In this document: piece after piece, positions 16,864 through 24,366 of the stretch
Layout of the letters: each line of letters begins with the position of its first letter
Position numbering within the stretch: the first letter of the stretch is position 1
Source of the DNA: Halomarina oriensis
GTDB lineage: Archaea; Halobacteriota; Halobacteria; Halobacteriales; Haloarculaceae
Direction: 5' to 3'
Length of the DNA stretch: 57,198 nt
Assembly (NCBI RefSeq): GCF_009791395.1
Contig: NZ_WSZK01000035.1
Coordinates: forward strand, 1 to 57,198
Made by a program: the position numbers and the translations under genes
The notes under the pieces: generated by a model
Databases searched by the model: none
Told to the model about the DNA's origin: nothing
The model's input: only the letters and a program-made list of their open reading frames with translations

Positions 16864-17481
16864 ATGGACCCCGAGGATAACCGACGCGGCTGGGCCGAGC
16901 GGTCGGGTGAGTACTCCCCCGAGTACTACGCACACATCGGGACGAACGAGGTGAGCGAGACGCTCGAATCGGTCTTCGGGTACTATCTCCCCGACGACGC
17001 GACCATCCTCGAAGTCGGCTGTAGCGCCGGGCGGCACCTCGACCACCTCCGGCAGGCGGGCTACGAGAACCTCACGGGCGTCGACATCAACGCCGAGTCG
17101 TTCGACGTGATGGCCGACCAGTTCCCCCGACTCGCCGAGACGGGGACCTTCCACACGGGAGCCATCGAGGACGTCGTCCCCGAGTTCGAGGACGACGCCT
17201 TCGACGTGGTCTACTCCGTCGAGACGCTCCAGCACATCCACCCCGATGACGAGGCGGTGTTCGAAGAGCTGATCCGCGTCACGAGCGACCTGCTCGTCAC
17301 CGCCGAGAACGAGGGCAACAGCCCCGAACGCGGCCGCGACGACCACGAAGTGAGCGTCGTCAACGACGACTTCCCGCTGTATCACCGCAACTGGAACCGG
17401 GTGTTCACCGACCTCGGCCTGGCCGAAATCGTCTGCGAACCGACCAACCGCGACACGATTCGCGTGTTCCGGGTCGTCTGA
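16864..17481 (+). CDS. Class I SAM-dependent methyltransferase
   Basis: 205 aa. Motif I is ILEVGCSAGRHLDHL, motif II/acidic loop is GVDINAESFDVM, and the post-motif region is FDVVYSVETLQHIHPDDEAVF. This fits the Methyltransferase_11/23-type Rossmann fold. The target is not evident. A CTTAAC sequence about 30 nt before the ATG may be its TATA box. Confidence 0.88.
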   Translation: MDPEDNRRGWAERSGEYSPEYYAHIGTNEVSETLESVFGYYLPDDATILEVGCSAGRHLDHLRQAGYENLTGVDINAESFDVMADQFPRLAETGTFHTGAIEDVVPEFEDDAFDVVYSVETLQHIHPDDEAVFEELIRVTSDLLVTAENEGNSPERGRDDHEVSVVNDDFPLYHRNWNRVFTDLGLAEIVCEPTNRDTIRVFRVV

Positions 17482-17559
17482 ACGGCCGACCGCCCCCCGT
17501 GGTCCGGTCGACGACTCCTCGGAGGAGGCCCGAACACGGCGGGACCGCTCGGCGTGACG

Positions 17560-18396
17560 TCAGGGCCGCGTTCTGGTCGCTCTCCCGGCGGGGGTCTCGA
17601 CGACGTCACCGACACGCCCGAGAACGACGGCGTTGAGCGTCGCGCCCAGCAGCAAGACGACACCGGTGAAGTAGAGCCACGTGACGAACAGCAGGATACT
17701 GGCGACGAGGTTCCCGCCGCCACCGCTGAGCGAGACGTACACCTGGAACAGCACCTGCAACACGGTCCACCCGACGGCCGCGAAGACGGTTCCCGGAAGC
17801 ACGTCCCGTGGCTCGTGGTCGACGTCCGGGAAGAGGTAGTACATGGGGAAGAACGCGAGGACGAGGCCGACGACGAGCACCAGCGGGACGACGACGTGGA
17901 CGAACGGGACGAACGAGAGGTATGCGACGACGCTGGTCGCCCCGACCATGGCGACGACACCGACCGTGAGGACGACGAGGACGAGCAGGCTCTTCTTGAG
18001 TTGCCCGACGAGCGACTCCTGGGCGGTCGTCTCGTAGATCTCGGAGAACGCCGTGTCCAGCCCGCGGAACACCTTGATAGCCCCCCAGACGAGCGTGAGG
18101 ATGCCGATTATCGAGGCACCGACGGCCGACCCCGTCCCGGACTCGCTCTGTGAATCGATCATCACGCCGATGACCTCGCCCACGGCGGGCGAGACGTTCT
18201 CGGTGGCGACCGTGACGATGCTGTCCTGGAGTTCGGGTGCACCGGCCAGCGCGACGACGAGGAAGAAGAACATCACCAGCGGGACCAGCGAGACGAACGC
18301 GCTGTAGGCGATACTGCCGGCGAGGAAGGTGACGTTCTTCTCGCTGAACACGGCACCGGTCGCTTTCGCCCGCGAGACGGTCGATTCGAATGCCAT
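17560..18396 (-). CDS. YihY/BrkB family membrane protein
   Basis: 278 aa with about six membrane helices. The N-terminal NVTFLAGSIAYSAFVSLVPLVMF is the family hallmark (A-(A/S)-A-x-Y-x-x-F-x-S-L-x-P). Later blocks such as VFRGLDTAFSEIYET and PDVDHEPRDVLPGTVFAAVGW also match. The long-standing ribonuclease BN label for this family is considered wrong; the function is not known. Confidence 0.93.
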   Translation of the reverse strand: MAFESTVSRAKATGAVFSEKNVTFLAGSIAYSAFVSLVPLVMFFFLVVALAGAPELQDSIVTVATENVSPAVGEVIGVMIDSQSESGTGSAVGASIIGILTLVWGAIKVFRGLDTAFSEIYETTAQESLVGQLKKSLLVLVVLTVGVVAMVGATSVVAYLSFVPFVHVVVPLVLVVGLVLAFFPMYYLFPDVDHEPRDVLPGTVFAAVGWTVLQVLFQVYVSLSGGGGNLVASILLFVTWLYFTGVVLLLGATLNAVVLGRVGDVVETPAGRATRTRP

Positions 18397-18467
18397 GCTG
18401 CCCCATGACGTCCCAAGGAGTTAATCGAAGAGGCTTGCGACACCGTCCCGAACGACGGTCGGGCGAG

Positions 18468-19346
18468 TTACAGTCCCAGGAACGTCTCGGCGTTCTCCCA
18501 GAGGATCTTCCGCTGGACCGCCTCGGAGAAGTCGGTGTACTCGGCCAGCTGGTCGAGCCACCGCTCCGGACGAATCATCGGGTAGTCCGTGCCGAACATC
18601 ACCTTGTCCTGCAGGACGCTCCCGGCGTACTGGAGCACCTGTTCGTCGATGTACTTCGGCAGCCACCCCGAGAGGTCCATGTAGACGTTGCCCTTCTGCT
18701 GGCAGATGGCGAGTTGCTGTTTCTCCCACGGGAACGCCGGGTGGGCGATGAGGATGTCCATCTCGGGGTGTTCGGCGGCCACGTCGTCGAGCAGCATCGG
18801 GTTGCCGTACTTGATTTTGAGGCCGCGACCGCCCGGCGTCCCCGCGCCGAGCGTGGAGTTCCCGCCGTGGAACACGCAGGGGACGCCGAGGTCCTCGATG
18901 GTGTTCCAGAGGTGGTCGTGGCGCTCGTCGCTCGGGTCGAACCCCTGTGCGATCTGTTGGAACTTGAACCCCGAGAGGTCGAGGTCCTCGACGCAGCGAA
19001 TCGCCTCCTGCACGCAGTCGTCTTTGAGCGGGTCGACGCTGCCGAACGAGACCATGAAGTCGTCGTACTCGTCGCGCACCTCCGCGACGTAGTCGTTGGA
19101 CACCGGCGGGTTGCCCGTGTTCGTCTCGGCGTCCCACCCGAGCATCACGACCCTACCGACACCCGCCTCGTGGTACTCCTCGCGCATGGCGTCGTAGTCC
19201 CACGTCTCGATACTCGTACCGAACTTGGTCGCGGCGTCCTGCATCATCTCGCCACCGGCGTCTTCGAGGAACTCGGCGGTCGGCTGGTGTGCGTGCGTGT
19301 CGATGGCTCGCGGTTCCGACCCGTCGAGCGCGGCAAGCTTCGCCAT
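18468..19346 (-). CDS. Amidohydrolase family metal-dependent hydrolase
   Basis: 292 aa from ATG 19346, which a minus-strand TATA box 28 nt upstream supports. It belongs to the ACMSD/Amidohydro_2 group. Seen: the N-terminal metal motif AIDTHAHQPTAEF (H-x-H), a central His in CVFHGGNS, ILIAHPAFPWEKQ, and the late Asp in MFGTDYPMIRPERWL. It probably decarboxylates or hydrolyses a small carboxylate or ring compound, but no pathway neighbours point to one. Confidence 0.88.
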   Translation of the reverse strand: MAKLAALDGSEPRAIDTHAHQPTAEFLEDAGGEMMQDAATKFGTSIETWDYDAMREEYHEAGVGRVVMLGWDAETNTGNPPVSNDYVAEVRDEYDDFMVSFGSVDPLKDDCVQEAIRCVEDLDLSGFKFQQIAQGFDPSDERHDHLWNTIEDLGVPCVFHGGNSTLGAGTPGGRGLKIKYGNPMLLDDVAAEHPEMDILIAHPAFPWEKQQLAICQQKGNVYMDLSGWLPKYIDEQVLQYAGSVLQDKVMFGTDYPMIRPERWLDQLAEYTDFSEAVQRKILWENAETFLGL

Positions 19347-19370
19347 GGCGCGCGCTTCGACGGGTCGTCG

Positions 19371-19377
19371 TATAAAC
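19371..19377 (-). promoter_or_regulatory. TATA box of the amidohydrolase gene
   Basis: TATAAAC on the plus strand (GTTTATA on the coding strand) is centred 28 nt before ATG 19346, giving a leaderless mRNA. Confidence 0.65.
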
Positions 19378-19461
19378 GCGACGACGACGAGCCGACCCTC
19401 ACCAGCGGGGGCTTCGATGGAGACTCCCATCTGAGGGTACCACGGGGTCGTCTGACATAGA

Positions 19462-19469
19462 CTTATAAG
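19462..19469 (+). promoter_or_regulatory. TATA box of the coiled-coil protein gene
   Basis: CTTATAAG is centred 28 nt before ATG 19494. It is one of the clearest TATA boxes in the window. Confidence 0.7.
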
Positions 19470-19493
19470 ATACGAGGAACGAATCAACAGCAA

Positions 19494-19904
19494 ATGCGTC
19501 GCGACGAGGCTCTCGAAGCGCAAGTGGGGGAACTACAGCGGGAGCTTCGTGACCTCCTCGACGAGTACGTCGAGGTACAGGAGCGACTGCGGGCGCTCGA
19601 ATCGGTGACCGGGTGTGAGACCACGCAGGCGGGCGAACGAGCGGTCGCCGACCTCCCGGAACGACTCCAGCGTGTCGCGGAGGCGACCGACGCCGACACC
19701 GCCGCGACGGACACGGACGACGAAGGCGACGCCAGCCACGACGCCGCGACGACGTGTGCGTCGCAGGCAGAGGTCGCAGCGGCCGTCGAACGTGTCGAGG
19801 AGTCCGAGGAGGAAGCGGAAGTGACGGAGGGGCCGGAGGAGACAGCCGACTCGGACGACGCGGCCACCGACGACGAGGGTCTCGACGACATCATCATCGG
19901 GTAG
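19494..19904 (+). CDS. Small acidic coiled-coil protein
   Basis: 136 aa. Residues 1-45 form a heptad-rich helix (LEAQVGELQRELRDLLDEYV then RLRALESV). The rest is extremely Asp/Glu/Thr-rich and probably disordered. No catalytic motif. This type of protein is widespread in haloarchaea, with a conserved N-terminal coiled coil and a variable acidic tail ending in DDIIIG. It could be an adaptor or dimerisation protein; function unknown. Confidence 0.75.
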   Translation: MRRDEALEAQVGELQRELRDLLDEYVEVQERLRALESVTGCETTQAGERAVADLPERLQRVAEATDADTAATDTDDEGDASHDAATTCASQAEVAAAVERVEESEEEAEVTEGPEETADSDDAATDDEGLDDIIIG

Positions 19905-19950
19905 TCGACTTTCCGACAGGTATCTCCCCGTTCCCGACGGACGCCACGGT

Positions 19951-20472
19951 GTGTTCTCTGTCGACGCGTCACTGACCACCGACTGTTCGGACCTCGAACT
20001 CGACGTCACCGACGTCCGCCCAGCCACGGCGACGCGTCCACCGTCGTTCACGCTCTGTCTCCAGAACGTCGGGACGGTCACTCACGACGTCTCCGGGGGT
20101 GGGTCGATGCCGCTGAGTCAGTACTCCGCGCGGGACGCAGCGCAACCACGTCGTATCATCGTCTACCCGACACGCAACGACGGCGACCCGAAAGTGGTTC
20201 CCGACGAACCGACCGACGCGACCTGGGCGATGGAGGAGGCGTTCCACGACTCGATGCACGCCATCACCACGCGACTCGACCCAGAGGCCGAGCAGTGTGT
20301 GGAGTACGCGATACTCACGTACCGACCGTACCACGACGGCTATCCGCCCGGTCGGTACGTCGTCACCGACGAGTTCGGAGTCGACGCGAGCCGACACGAC
20401 GACGGAACGCCAGCGCAGGTGACGGTGACCGTCACCATCGAGGGCGGAACCTCGTCGGAACGGACTCCGTGA
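19951..20472 (+). CDS. Hypothetical beta-rich protein
   Basis: 173 aa from GTG 19951, the only start in the frame before the conserved-looking part. Segments such as SFTLCLQNVGTVTHDVSG and CVEYAILTYRPYHDGYPPGRY, with final VTVTVTIE strands, suggest an immunoglobulin-like sandwich similar in pattern to BsuPI or protease-inhibitor-type domains. There is no signal peptide although the fold looks extracellular, so the real start or N-terminal region may be lost. Low-confidence gene. Confidence 0.5.
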   Translation: MFSVDASLTTDCSDLELDVTDVRPATATRPPSFTLCLQNVGTVTHDVSGGGSMPLSQYSARDAAQPRRIIVYPTRNDGDPKVVPDEPTDATWAMEEAFHDSMHAITTRLDPEAEQCVEYAILTYRPYHDGYPPGRYVVTDEFGVDASRHDDGTPAQVTVTVTIEGGTSSERTP

Positions 20473-20488
20473 CCCGCGACAGAACGAG

Positions 20489-21409
20489 TCAGTCCACCGC
20501 CGCGTCCGGGGGTCGGTCGCTGGCCGTCAGGTAGATACCCGAGAGGACCACCGCACCACCGACCACCGTCGCCGTCGTCGGGAGTTCGGTGAGCACGACC
20601 ACCGCCAGCAGCGTACTCCCGACCGGTTCGCCGAGCAGCGAGACGCTCACCACCGACGACTCGACGTGTGCGAGCGCCCAGTTCAACACCGTGTGACCGA
20701 ACAGGCCCGGCCCGAGCGCCATCGCCGCGAACAACAGCCACTCCTCGCGCGGGTAGCCGACGAGCGGTTCGCCTGCACCGACCGCGAGGCCGAGGAGGAC
20801 GACCGCACAGACCGCGTAGACGACGGTGACGTACGGCAGAAGCGCGACCCGCTGTCGGAGCGAGCGACCGGCGAGGACGTACGCCGCCGACATCACCGCC
20901 CCGACGAGTGCGAGCGCGTCGCCGTAGAGCGGTCGACTGCCGGCGACGGCGGCCCCCGACAGGAACTCGCCGGCGGACATCACGACCATCCCCCCGAGCG
21001 CGACGGCGATACCGACGGCCATCCGGCGGGAGAACCGCTCGTCGAGGACGAAGAACGCGCCGAGTGCGACGAAGACGGGTTGGGCCTGGACCAGGGTGAC
21101 GCTGGCGGCGACGCTCGTCCACCGGAGGCTCTCGAACCAGGTGGCGAAGTGGACGGCGAGCGCCGTCCCCGCGACCGTCGCGCCGAGGTAGTCGCGGCCC
21201 GTCAGTCGCCCGAAGGCGTCGGGATGACGGACGAGGGCCACAGGACCGACCACGAGGAGCGTGAACAGCACGCGGTAGAACGCCTTGACGAGACTCGGGG
21301 CCGACGAGAGGTCGACGAGGATGGCGCTCGTCGAGACGGCGACGACCGCGACACCGAGGCCGAACGCTGGTGAGACGACGGGTGACTCGGTTCGTGTCGG
21401 GATCGCCAC
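20489..21409 (-). CDS. EamA/DMT family transporter
   Basis: 306 aa from GTG 21409 with ten predicted membrane helices in two EamA halves. Landmarks: LVKAFYRVLFTLLVVGP, WTSVAASVTLVQAQPVFVAL in the first half, and VVSVSLLGEPVGSTLLAVVVL in the second, the paired E-P motif of the family. Probably exports or takes up metabolites such as amino acids; the substrate is not predictable. It converges with the hypothetical gene at 19951. Confidence 0.92.
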   Translation of the reverse strand: MAIPTRTESPVVSPAFGLGVAVVAVSTSAILVDLSSAPSLVKAFYRVLFTLLVVGPVALVRHPDAFGRLTGRDYLGATVAGTALAVHFATWFESLRWTSVAASVTLVQAQPVFVALGAFFVLDERFSRRMAVGIAVALGGMVVMSAGEFLSGAAVAGSRPLYGDALALVGAVMSAAYVLAGRSLRQRVALLPYVTVVYAVCAVVLLGLAVGAGEPLVGYPREEWLLFAAMALGPGLFGHTVLNWALAHVESSVVSVSLLGEPVGSTLLAVVVLTELPTTATVVGGAVVLSGIYLTASDRPPDAAVD

Positions 21410-21493
21410 GTCACACCGTGTGCGGACGATGGGTAAACTGGTTGCGCTCTGCCGGGCGCGGCGTTATCAGTGGGCCGCCGGTACGGGGTGACG

Positions 21494-21946
21494 ATGGCAC
21501 TCACCGATGCCGACGAGACGCTCGAACGCTGTCAGTTCCTCGCCAACCTGCTCGACGACGCGGTCCCGATTCCGGGAACCGACCAGCGAATCGGCCTCGA
21601 CTCGATTCTGGGCGTGCTCCCGGTCGCCGGTGACGCCGTCACCGCCGTCGCGTCGTCGTACATCGTCCTCGAAGCGGCCCGACTGGGCGCACCGAAGAGG
21701 ACCGTCGCGCGGATGACGGCCAACGTCGTCGTCGACTTCCTCTTCGGGTCGGTCCCGCTGCTCGGGGACCTCTTCGACATGTTCTTCAAAGCCAGTCGGA
21801 GGAACGTCGAGTTGCTCGAAGACTACCTCGACGCGGACGGCGAGGAGGCTGCCGACGACGCCGAGGCCTCGGCCGACGACGGCGACGAGAGCGGCGACGA
21901 GACGACGGCCGACGACGAGGCGACCAACATCGACATCGCCGACTGA
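21494..21946 (+). CDS. DUF4112 domain protein
   Basis: 150 aa from ATG 21494. The core LDDAVPIPGTDQRIGLDSILG, VLPVAGDAVTAVASSYIVLE and FLFGSVPLLGDLFDMFFKASR is the DUF4112 pattern, a small membrane-associated domain with two hydrophobic helices and repeated P-x-x-GD turns. The last 40 residues are an acidic halophilic tail. Function of the family is unknown. It ends 6 nt before the convergent SRPBCC gene. Confidence 0.9.
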   Translation: MALTDADETLERCQFLANLLDDAVPIPGTDQRIGLDSILGVLPVAGDAVTAVASSYIVLEAARLGAPKRTVARMTANVVVDFLFGSVPLLGDLFDMFFKASRRNVELLEDYLDADGEEAADDAEASADDGDESGDETTADDEATNIDIAD

Positions 21947-21952
21947 GGTAGA

Positions 21953-22426
21953 CTACCCTTCGAGCAGTTCGCGGGTTCTGCGGTGGCGATAGCGGAACAT
22001 CGGCTCGAACCCGACGTCACCGAGCGGTCCCACCGTGCCGACGACGGGCAGTTCGTACTCCACCTCGTCCTCGACGACCGTCTCCTCGCCGTCGGCGTAG
22101 AACCGGTGGGTGTGTCGCCAGTGCGGGAACGGCCCGTCTTCCATCTCGTCGACGAAGTACGCGACGCCGTCGCCTTCCTCGCGTTCGACGATGACCGACA
22201 CCCAGCGCTGGCGCGGACCGACGCCGAACGGCCGGACCGAGGCGTGGATGCGACTCCCCGTCTCCAGCACCTCCGGGTCCCGTTCGTCGTCGGGGCCGAC
22301 CACGTCGTCGACACGGAGGTTCATGAACGCCGGCGTGAGCGCTTCCAGTCCCGCGACACCCGAGTGGAACTCCCAGACCTCGTCGAACGGCGCACGGACG
22401 CGCGTCTGGCGTCGGTAGGTGGGCAT
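21953..22426 (-). CDS. SRPBCC family protein (polyketide cyclase/dehydrase-like)
   Basis: 157 aa. The opening YRRQTRVRAPFDEVWEFHSG is the SRPBCC start strand and helix. EALTPAFMNLRV, RQRWVSVIVEREEG, FVDEMEDGPFPHWRHTHRFY and VEDEVEYELPVV follow in the order typical of the START-like helix-grip fold. These proteins bind a hydrophobic ligand; no ligand can be named. Confidence 0.88.
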   Translation of the reverse strand: MPTYRRQTRVRAPFDEVWEFHSGVAGLEALTPAFMNLRVDDVVGPDDERDPEVLETGSRIHASVRPFGVGPRQRWVSVIVEREEGDGVAYFVDEMEDGPFPHWRHTHRFYADGEETVVEDEVEYELPVVGTVGPLGDVGFEPMFRYRHRRTRELLEG

Positions 22427-22522
22427 ACCGTCGATACGCGCGAGCGCCGTAAAACGCCGACGGCGACGGCAACGACGACGGCAAAACAGAGGTGCGACGG
22501 GGCCGAGAGCGCGTCGACGGCG

Positions 22523-22951
22523 CTACTTCAACCGCTCCTGTAAGAACGAGGGGTGAGCGGCGGTGACACCGTCGATAGTGAGGATGCGGTCCGCGATGAC
22601 GTCCCCGACGGCGTTCCCGTCGGTGCCCCGGACTTCGGCCATCAGCATGTGGTCGCCGGAGGAGGAGTAGAGCGACTCGACCTCCTCTAACCCTCGGAGT
22701 TCGCGGGTCGCCTCGACGTAGCGCTCGCTGGCGACGTCGATACCGACCATGGCGATGGACTTGCTCGTCAGTTTCTTCGGGTCGATGTCGGCCGAGTAGC
22801 CGACGATGACTCCGTCAGACTCCAGTTTGTCGATGTACTTACGCACCGTCGGCTTCGACACCCCCGCTCGCTTTGCGATGTCGGCGTAGGAGGCCTGCGC
22901 ATCGTCTTCGAGAACAGAGAGGATGCGATCCTCGGTGGTGTCCGCACTCAT
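22523..22951 (-). CDS. Lrp/AsnC family transcriptional regulator
   Basis: 142 aa. The N-terminal helix-turn-helix is RILSVLEDDAQASYADIAKRAGVSKPTVRKYIDKLE. The C-terminal RAM/AsnC ligand domain follows (IAMVGIDVASERYVEATREL, then HMLMAEVRG and DRILTIDGV). Such proteins act as octamers that sense amino acids or other metabolites. It lies next to the korAB operon across a 477-bp spacer, and a palindrome in the korA promoter could be its target, which is only a guess from proximity. Confidence 0.93.
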   Translation of the reverse strand: MSADTTEDRILSVLEDDAQASYADIAKRAGVSKPTVRKYIDKLESDGVIVGYSADIDPKKLTSKSIAMVGIDVASERYVEATRELRGLEEVESLYSSSGDHMLMAEVRGTDGNAVGDVIADRILTIDGVTAAHPSFLQERLK

Positions 22952-23428
22952 ACAACCTGTTTTTGCGTCCGCGAAAAAATACCTTGCGAACCAGAAAACG
23001 GCTAGGAGTTGGACTGGTTCCCTGCAGTGCTGTCAGCGAGTCTGGAACCACCTCGAAAGTCCCTGTGCTCTGGGAGACTGCGACTCGCTGCGCTCCTCGC
23101 TCCTTTCGGTCGCTGTGGTGCTTACTTCGTCACCAGAAGCCGGAGGCTTCTGGCTGGCTCACGAGAGCGAAGCTCTCGTGAACGTCTCGGCTCACCAGAG
23201 CACGGCCGCTTTCAGTCCACCCGCGGTAGCTGGCTGCACAGTCGTCCCGGGCGGACTGAAAGGGGGCGACTGCGCGGCGGCGTTGCCGCCCCACCGAGTC
23301 CAGCGAGTCGGGGCTTTCGAAGCCTCTCCAGCAGCGGTTTACGGGACTCATCGAGGGGACGTCGAGCCAACTACGCGTCGCTACTCGACGTACACGCCAT
23401 CGAAAGAAACGGAACGCCCTGATGCCGT
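22952..23428. repeat. Non-coding spacer with clustered hairpin elements
   Basis: 477 bp without a credible gene. Four sequence blocks stand out: CCAGAAGCC-GGA-GGCTTCTGG (23133-23153, perfect 9-bp stem); TCACGAGAGC-GAA-GCTCTCGTGA (23159-23181, perfect 10-bp stem); CTTTCAGTCCACCCG / CGGGCGGACTGAAAG (23209-23223 and 23248-23262, one mismatch); and a stretch of CGCTGCGCTCCTCGCTCC-type direct repeats near 23080-23110. From experience, such pieces recur between haloarchaeal genes. The composition is non-coding in all frames. Confidence 0.65.
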
Positions 23429-24364
23429 TTACTTGTGGGCGTCGAGCAGGTCGTACGACCGTTCCCACTCGTAGTCGTCGTCGAAGTACCGCTCCGCGAG
23501 CGGTTCTTCGGGCATCTCGCCGAGCGAGCGCTTCTCCTGGCCGTAGGAGTGGCGGTTGTCCTGTGTGAAGAACCGACCGGTGAGCACCTCGCCCTCGTAG
23601 AGCGCGGACTCGGCCTCGTACATCGCCTCGCCCGCCTCGCGGCGGTCGGTGACGTCGAAGTCGTGCTCGTCGGACTCCTGGATGTCCGTATACGGGACGT
23701 ACTGTCGGGCGTCCTTGTTCCACGTCGGGCACTGCGTCAGGAAGTCGATGTGCGAGAAGCCGTCGTGCTGGATGGCCTCCTTGATGATCTCCTTGGCCTG
23801 GTTGGGGTTGACCGCGGCGGTGCGCGCGATGTACGACGCACCGGAGGTCAGCGCCAGCGACAGCGGCCGGATGGGGTCTTTCGCGGACCCGGCGGGCTGG
23901 GTCTTCGACTTGTGACCCTTCGGGCTCGTCGGCGAGGTCTGGCCCTTCGTCAGGCCGAAGATCTCGTTGTTGAACACGATGTAGGTCATGTCGTGGTTCT
24001 CGCGGGCGGTGTGCATGAAGTGGTTCCCGCCGATGCCGTACCCGTCACCGTCGCCACCCGCGGCGACGACTTCGAGGTCCGGGTTCGCGAGTTTCGCCGC
24101 CCGAGCGACGGGCAGGGAGCGACCGTGGATGGAGTGGTAGCCGTAGGACTCGAAGTAGCTCGAGAGCTTCCCCGAGCAGCCGATGCCGGTCACCAGCAGT
24201 ATCTCCTCGGGGTCCTTCCCGAGGTCGGCCATCGCTCCCTTCAGCGCCTTCAGGACGCCGAAGTCACCACAGCCCGGACACCACGTCGCCTGCGGTTCGA
24301 TACCGGGAGTGTACTCGTTCTGGTCGACGTCTCGGTCCTCGCCGATTGCTGAGAATGCGCTCAT
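23429..24364 (-). CDS. korB: 2-oxoacid:ferredoxin oxidoreductase, beta subunit
   Basis: 311 aa. It carries the thiamine-diphosphate site: TWCPGCGDFGVLKAL near the N-terminus, TGIGCSGKLSSYF, SLPVARAAKLANPDLEVV and the Mg/TPP motif GGDGDGYGIGGNHF followed by IVFNNEIFGLTKGQTSPTSP. It oxidatively decarboxylates 2-oxoglutarate or pyruvate with CoA and reduces ferredoxin, replacing the 2-oxoacid dehydrogenase complexes. The alpha-gamma partner ends 2 nt upstream of this ATG, so the two are coupled. Confidence 0.95.
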   Translation of the reverse strand: MSAFSAIGEDRDVDQNEYTPGIEPQATWCPGCGDFGVLKALKGAMADLGKDPEEILLVTGIGCSGKLSSYFESYGYHSIHGRSLPVARAAKLANPDLEVVAAGGDGDGYGIGGNHFMHTARENHDMTYIVFNNEIFGLTKGQTSPTSPKGHKSKTQPAGSAKDPIRPLSLALTSGASYIARTAAVNPNQAKEIIKEAIQHDGFSHIDFLTQCPTWNKDARQYVPYTDIQESDEHDFDVTDRREAGEAMYEAESALYEGEVLTGRFFTQDNRHSYGQEKRSLGEMPEEPLAERYFDDDYEWERSYDLLDAHK

Positions 24365-24366
24365 GA

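Noticed and set aside
23130-23732. Minus-strand frame running from the hairpin spacer into the korB C-terminal region
   Set aside because: It reads through palindromes and overlaps korB in another frame; such peptides with SFALVSQPEASGFW-like ends arise from haloarchaeal intergenic repeats.
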